Positions 60,713-64,000 of a stretch of DNA of 64,000 nucleotides are shown here, piece by piece. The position numbers and the translations under genes were made by a program. Where the stretch lies: NCBI GenBank assembly GCA_017468395.1, contig JAFUIR010000022.1, positions 1-64,000 of the forward strand, written 5' to 3'. The DNA comes from Lachnospiraceae bacterium. Lineage in GTDB: Bacteria > Bacillota > Clostridia > Lachnospirales > Lachnospiraceae. The notes under the pieces are model-generated. The model was not told the DNA's origin. It worked only from the letters and a program-made list of their open reading frames with translations, and did no database searches. The stretch's first letter is position 1; every line of letters starts with the position of its first letter.

Positions 60713-62104
60713 GTGAGTCGCAGGAAGATGCAGAAGAAAAGGCAAAAGAATAAAACTATTAAAAGAATAGTGATTTTTCTTTTTTGGGTGGCAGTGTGGC
60801 AACTGTTTGCGCTTTGCGTGGGAAACCGGATTTTGTTGGCGGGGCCGTGGGAAACCGCTAAGGCATGGCTCGCCAATGTGCAAAGTACGGATTTCTTTTT
60901 GACATGCCTGTATTCCCTTGGCAGAATCGGACTTGGCTTTGTTTTGGGTTTTGTAGCAGGAAGTCTGTTTGGCATACTGGCATACCGGTTTAAAATTTTG
61001 CGGGATTTTTTGTCCCCTCTTATGACGTTCTTTAAATCTGTGCCGGTGGCGTCTTTTGTGGTTCTTTTGCTGATTTGGTGGGGCTCTAAGGGACTGTCGG
61101 CGGCGGTGGTGTTTATTGTGGTTTTGCCGGCGGTTTATATCAGTGTGGTGCAGGGACTGTCCGCGGTGGACGGGAAAATGCTGGAGATGGCGCGAGTATT
61201 TCGGATGCCGCTTTTTAACCGCTTCTTTTATATATACCGTCCTGCGCTTAAACCTTTTGTGGACAGTTGCCTTGGGATTTGTCTTGGCATGAGTTGGAAG
61301 TCGGGGGTGGCGGCAGAGGTTATCGGCACACCGGATTTTTCCATCGGTGAGCGGATGTATATGTCCAAAATTTATTTGGACACGGCAGGGCTTTTTGCCT
61401 GGACAGGAACAGTCATTGTCATCAGTTTTTTATTTGAGAAGGCAGGCTTGTTTTTGTGGAGGCGCTTTTGTAATTGGAACCCGGGCTTTGGACGCTCTGT
61501 TTCGCAAGAAACTAAAGATACAAAGCAGCAGGCACTGGATTGGGAACTTAACGGGCTTAGCAAAACTTTTGAGGAAAAACCGGTGCTGGAACATATAAGT
61601 AAAACCTTGGAAAGCGGAAAAATTTATTGCCTGATGGCACCTTCGGGAGCCGGAAAAACTACGCTGTTACGTATTCTTGCGGGAGCGGAGAGTAGTGATG
61701 GAAAAGAAGTGGCCGGGGGCAGAAGATTGTCCATGTCTTTTCAGGAAGACAGATTGGCAGAGCATATCAGTGCAGTAGAAAATGTGATGATGGTTCTGGG
61801 CAGTGAAAGAAAAGAAGAAATTTGCAACCATTTGCTTAAACTTTTACCGCCGGAAAGCCTTGACAAGCCTTGCTGTGCATTAAGCGGCGGCATGAAGAGG
61901 CGCGTCAGCCTGGTAAGGGCAGTTATGGCAAAGGGAGATGCGCTTCTTTTGGATGAGCCTTTTGCGGGACTGGACGAAGAAAATAAGGAAAAGGCAATCA
62001 AGTACCTTTTAAAGAACCAAAGGGGCAGAACTGTCATAGTGGCAACCCATGATGAGCAGGACGCCGTACATCTTGGGGGCGAAGTGTGGAAGTTATGTGA
62101 ATAG
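60713..62104 (+). CDS. Fused ABC permease-ATPase (SsuC-SsuB type)
   Basis: This 463-residue protein joins two normally separate subunits. Residues about 15-255 are a six-segment SsuC/TauC-type permease (FFKSVPVASFVVLLLIWWG; EAA-like loop EMARVFRMPLFNRFFYIYRPAL). Residues about 275-463 are the ATPase with Walker A APSGAGKTT (Lys315), signature LSGGMKRRVSL, Walker B ALLLDEPF and the H-loop His in ATHDE. The reading frame is unbroken across the joint. Start may be GTG 60713 or ATG 60728; neither has ideal spacing. It acts with the binding lipoprotein at 59697. Confidence 0.93.
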   Translation: MSRRKMQKKRQKNKTIKRIVIFLFWVAVWQLFALCVGNRILLAGPWETAKAWLANVQSTDFFLTCLYSLGRIGLGFVLGFVAGSLFGILAYRFKILRDFLSPLMTFFKSVPVASFVVLLLIWWGSKGLSAAVVFIVVLPAVYISVVQGLSAVDGKMLEMARVFRMPLFNRFFYIYRPALKPFVDSCLGICLGMSWKSGVAAEVIGTPDFSIGERMYMSKIYLDTAGLFAWTGTVIVISFLFEKAGLFLWRRFCNWNPGFGRSVSQETKDTKQQALDWELNGLSKTFEEKPVLEHISKTLESGKIYCLMAPSGAGKTTLLRILAGAESSDGKEVAGGRRLSMSFQEDRLAEHISAVENVMMVLGSERKEEICNHLLKLLPPESLDKPCCALSGGMKRRVSLVRAVMAKGDALLLDEPFAGLDEENKEKAIKYLLKNQRGRTVIVATHDEQDAVHLGGEVWKLCE

Positions 62105-62150
62105 CCTTGTTTTTACGGGATTTTCACAAATTTCTTTGAACGGGAAATAG

Positions 62151-62179
62151 TAGACAAATATAAAAAGTTGTGATATAAT
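62151..62179 (+). promoter_or_regulatory. Promoter of trigger factor gene
   Basis: TAGACA (62151-62156), 17 bases, then TATAAT (62174-62179). Confidence 0.8.
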
Positions 62180-62191
62180 CGTTAAACGATT
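62177..62191. promoter_or_regulatory. Palindromic site overlapping the tig promoter
   Basis: AATCGTT (62177-62183) and AACGATT (62185-62191) are perfect inverted repeats around one base. They overlap the -10 box and extend over the expected start, a classic repressor position. The regulator is unknown. Confidence 0.5.
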
Positions 62192-62243
62192 GCGAACTAT
62201 TTAAGAAAAGCAGGCAGAAAATGCCGAAGGAGGAAATGTAACA

Positions 62244-63665
62244 ATGAGTTTACAGGTTGAAAAACTGGAAAAGAATATGGCAAAACTTACAATCGAAGTT
62301 TCTGCTGAAGAATTGGAGAAAGCACTGGAGTCCGCTTACCAGAAAAATAAAAATAAAATCAGCGTACCCGGTTTCCGTAAGGGTAAAGTTCCCCGCAAAA
62401 TGATTGAAAAAATGTATGGTCCTGCAGTATTTTATGAAGATGCTGCAAATGAACTGATTCCCGTTGCTTACGAAAAAGCACTGGAAGAATGTGAAGAAGA
62501 AATCGTATCCAGCCCTCAGATTGAGGTAACACAGATTGAAGCAGGCAAGCCCTTCATCTTCACAGCAGAAGTTGCACTGAAACCGGAAGTTACCCTTGGT
62601 AAATATAAAGGCGTTAAAGTTGACAAAATCGACGTTACCGTAACTGATGAAGAAGTGGATGCTCAGATTGAAAAAGAGCGTGAAAACAGTGCAAGAACAA
62701 TTAATGTTGACGACAGAGCAGTAAAAGACGGCGATATCACAACCATCGATTTTGAAGGATTTGTTGACGGCGTAGCATTCGAGGGCGGCAAAGGAACAGA
62801 TTATCCTCTGACTATCGGTTCCGGCGCATTCATTCCCGGATTTGAAGAGCAGCTTGTAGGCGCAGAGATTGGTAAAGAAGTGGAAGTAAAGGTAACTTTC
62901 CCTGAAGAATACCATGCTCCCGACCTTGCAGGAAAAGAAGCAGTATTTAAATGTACTGTAAAAGAAATTAAGGAAAAACAGCTTCCCGAACTTGATGATG
63001 AGTTCGCAAGTGAAGTTTCTACCTTCGATACTCTGGCTGAGTACAAAGAAGATGTGAAAAAAGGCATCGCCATGAAGAAGGAAGAAGAAGCAAAGAGAGC
63101 AAAAGAAGATGCTGTAATTGAAGCAATCATCGCTGATTCCGCTATGGAAATTCCTGAGGCAATGATTGAAACACAGCAGAGACAGATTGTAGATGATTTT
63201 GCACAGAGAATGCAGATGCAGGGTCTTACCATGGAACAGTACTTCCAGTTTACAGGTCTGAATCCTCAGGCAATGCTTGAGCAGGTAAAACCCCAGGCTC
63301 TGAGCCGCATCCAGTCCAGATTGGTTCTGGAAGCAGTTGTTAAGGCTGAAAACATCGAGGCTACAGAAGAAGACTTTGATGCAGAAGTGAAGAAGATGGC
63401 TGAAGTTTACCAGATGGAAGAAGCAAAAGTAAAAGAAACTCTCGGCGAGAATGGCAAGAAACAGGTTATGATGGATCTGGCTATCAGCAAAGCAGTAGAC
63501 TTTGTACTTGAAAATGCAAAAGAAGGTAAAGCAGCAGCGAAGTCTACCAAATCTGCAAAAGCCGCAAAAGAAGTAAAAGAAGACACTGCGGAAGCAGCAG
63601 AAGAAAAGCCTGCAAAGAAGACAACAAGAAAGACTACCAAAAAGGCTGAAACTACTGAAGAATAA
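62244..63665 (+). CDS. tig: Trigger factor
   Basis: This 473-residue ribosome-associated chaperone has an N-terminal ribosome-binding domain with PGFRKGKVPRKMIEK, a central FKBP-type prolyl isomerase domain at about 150-240 (GDITTIDFEGFVDGVAFEGG, GFEEQLVGAEIGKEVEVKVTFPEEY), and a helical C-domain. Beyond the usual end (about residue 427) it has an extra Lys/Ala/Thr-rich tail of about 45 residues, resembling histone H1-like tails. AAGGAGG lies upstream. clpP follows, the usual tig-clpP-clpX order. Confidence 0.97.
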   Translation: MSLQVEKLEKNMAKLTIEVSAEELEKALESAYQKNKNKISVPGFRKGKVPRKMIEKMYGPAVFYEDAANELIPVAYEKALEECEEEIVSSPQIEVTQIEAGKPFIFTAEVALKPEVTLGKYKGVKVDKIDVTVTDEEVDAQIEKERENSARTINVDDRAVKDGDITTIDFEGFVDGVAFEGGKGTDYPLTIGSGAFIPGFEEQLVGAEIGKEVEVKVTFPEEYHAPDLAGKEAVFKCTVKEIKEKQLPELDDEFASEVSTFDTLAEYKEDVKKGIAMKKEEEAKRAKEDAVIEAIIADSAMEIPEAMIETQQRQIVDDFAQRMQMQGLTMEQYFQFTGLNPQAMLEQVKPQALSRIQSRLVLEAVVKAENIEATEEDFDAEVKKMAEVYQMEEAKVKETLGENGKKQVMMDLAISKAVDFVLENAKEGKAAAKSTKSAKAAKEVKEDTAEAAEEKPAKKTTRKTTKKAETTEE

Positions 63666-63695
63666 TTTTATAAATTAGCCTGAAAGAGGCATAAG

Positions 63696-63745
63696 AAACA
63701 GAGGATTAATTTTTCATTAGGAAATTATTAAATCCTCTGTTTTTG
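63696..63745 (+). terminator. Terminator between tig and clpP
   Basis: ACAGAGGATT (63698-63707) pairs with AATCCTCTGT (63731-63740), followed by five T. TTGGATT/AATCCAA (63743-63763) just downstream is a second small inverted repeat in the clpP promoter region. Confidence 0.85.
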
Positions 63746-63832
63746 GATTGCAAAATAATCCAATGTAATATAATATGGATAGTAGGAATTTATTTCCTAT
63801 TTATAGTAAAAAGCAAAAACGGAGGACACAAA

Positions 63833-64000
63833 ATGAGTTTAATACCTTACGTCGTTGAACAGACAAGCAGAGGAGAGAGATCTTATGACATTTTCTCCAG
63901 ACTGTTGAAAGATAGAATTATTTTCCTTGGAGAGGAAGTAAATGAAACAACTGCCAGCCTTGTAGTGGCACAGCTTTTGTTTTTGGAAGCAGAAGACCCG
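63833..64000 (+). CDS. clpP: ClpP protease proteolytic subunit, start only
   Basis: The first 56 codons ([20 protein letters not shown] and on to FLEAEDP) match the canonical ClpP N-terminus, including the axial-loop region. GGAGG lies eight bases before ATG 63833. The active-site region lies outside the window. Directly after tig, as usual, this is the housekeeping copy. Confidence 0.95.
   Translation, partial: MSLIPYVVEQTSRGERSYDIFSRLLKDRIIFLGEEVNETTASLVVAQLLFLEAEDP

Noticed and set aside
62250..62915. 221-codon minus-strand frame opposite trigger factor
   Set aside because: Antisense to a highly conserved essential gene; Phe/Cys-rich product without similarity.

Overview
The window looks like a chromosomal segment of an anaerobic, spore-forming member of the Clostridia, most likely Lachnospiraceae. 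The sequence signs are strong AGGAGG-type ribosome binding sites, TTGACA/TATAAT promoters, an alpha/beta small acid-soluble spore protein (59290-59490), rubrerythrin, a PPi-type phosphofructokinase, cellobiose phosphorylase, CCA-less tRNA genes in clusters, and several protein families common in that group (DUF4474, DUF6171, DUF4003, DUF1700, DUF4825). The species cannot be named from the sequence alone.

Layout. 1-280: three tRNA genes (Asp partial, Val, Leu). 345-5760: a promoter followed by a short leader ending in an intrinsic terminator, then a four-gene operon without signal peptides (DUF1349, GH26, GH125, GH3) for cytoplasmic breakdown of mannose-containing oligosaccharides. 5.8-12.7 kb: housekeeping and accessory single genes (DegV, thioesterase, DUF4474, Fe-alcohol dehydrogenase, tRNA-Arg, rubrerythrin, diguanylate cyclase), with a metallophosphoesterase that has lost its middle. 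12.7-20.1 kb: a cellobiose phosphorylase (minus strand), its LacI-type regulator and a three-gene sugar ABC importer without ATPase. 20.1-24.6 kb: DUF1700 membrane protein, a tiny Asn/Gln-rich protein, an rRNA methyltransferase, a catalytically dead-looking amidase, RdgB and a YfcE-type phosphodiesterase. 24.6-27.2 kb: two tRNA clusters (Pro-Gly; Arg-His-Gln-Lys) with a small accessory insertion and duplicated 3' ends. 27.2-34.5 kb: small-protein and regulatory genes, an ECF sigma/anti-sigma pair and two damaged Nudix genes.

34.5-39.6 kb is an accessory island: an AT-rich membrane protein, an iron-sulfur-flavoprotein-like reductase, a small HTH gene with a long structured leader and a terminator inside its own coding end, a TIR-domain protein, and a two-gene operon pairing a ClpP-like serine protease with a VirD4/TraG-like ATPase that lacks the usual membrane anchor. 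No other conjugation gene is present. The ClpP/VirD4-like pair, perhaps together with the TIR protein, is the best candidate for an undescribed system.

39.6-48.6 kb: a uronide/galactoside utilisation region (AraC regulators on both sides, GPH symporter, GH2 glycosidase, UxuA, UxuB). 48.7-51.1 kb: DUF3592 protein, an AT-rich MATE-like transporter flanked by imperfect inverted repeats, tRNA-Leu. 51.3-58.5 kb: YfhO membrane protein, PPi-phosphofructokinase, LacI regulator with operator, MalQ, CYTH protein. 58.6-64 kb: DJ-1 family protein, spore SASP, a substrate-binding lipoprotein with a fused permease-ATPase ABC protein, then trigger factor and the start of the housekeeping clpP.

The main theme is uptake and intracellular cleavage of plant and host glycans, each unit next to its own LacI or AraC regulator, with scattered signs of small deletions (three damaged genes) and lateral acquisition.
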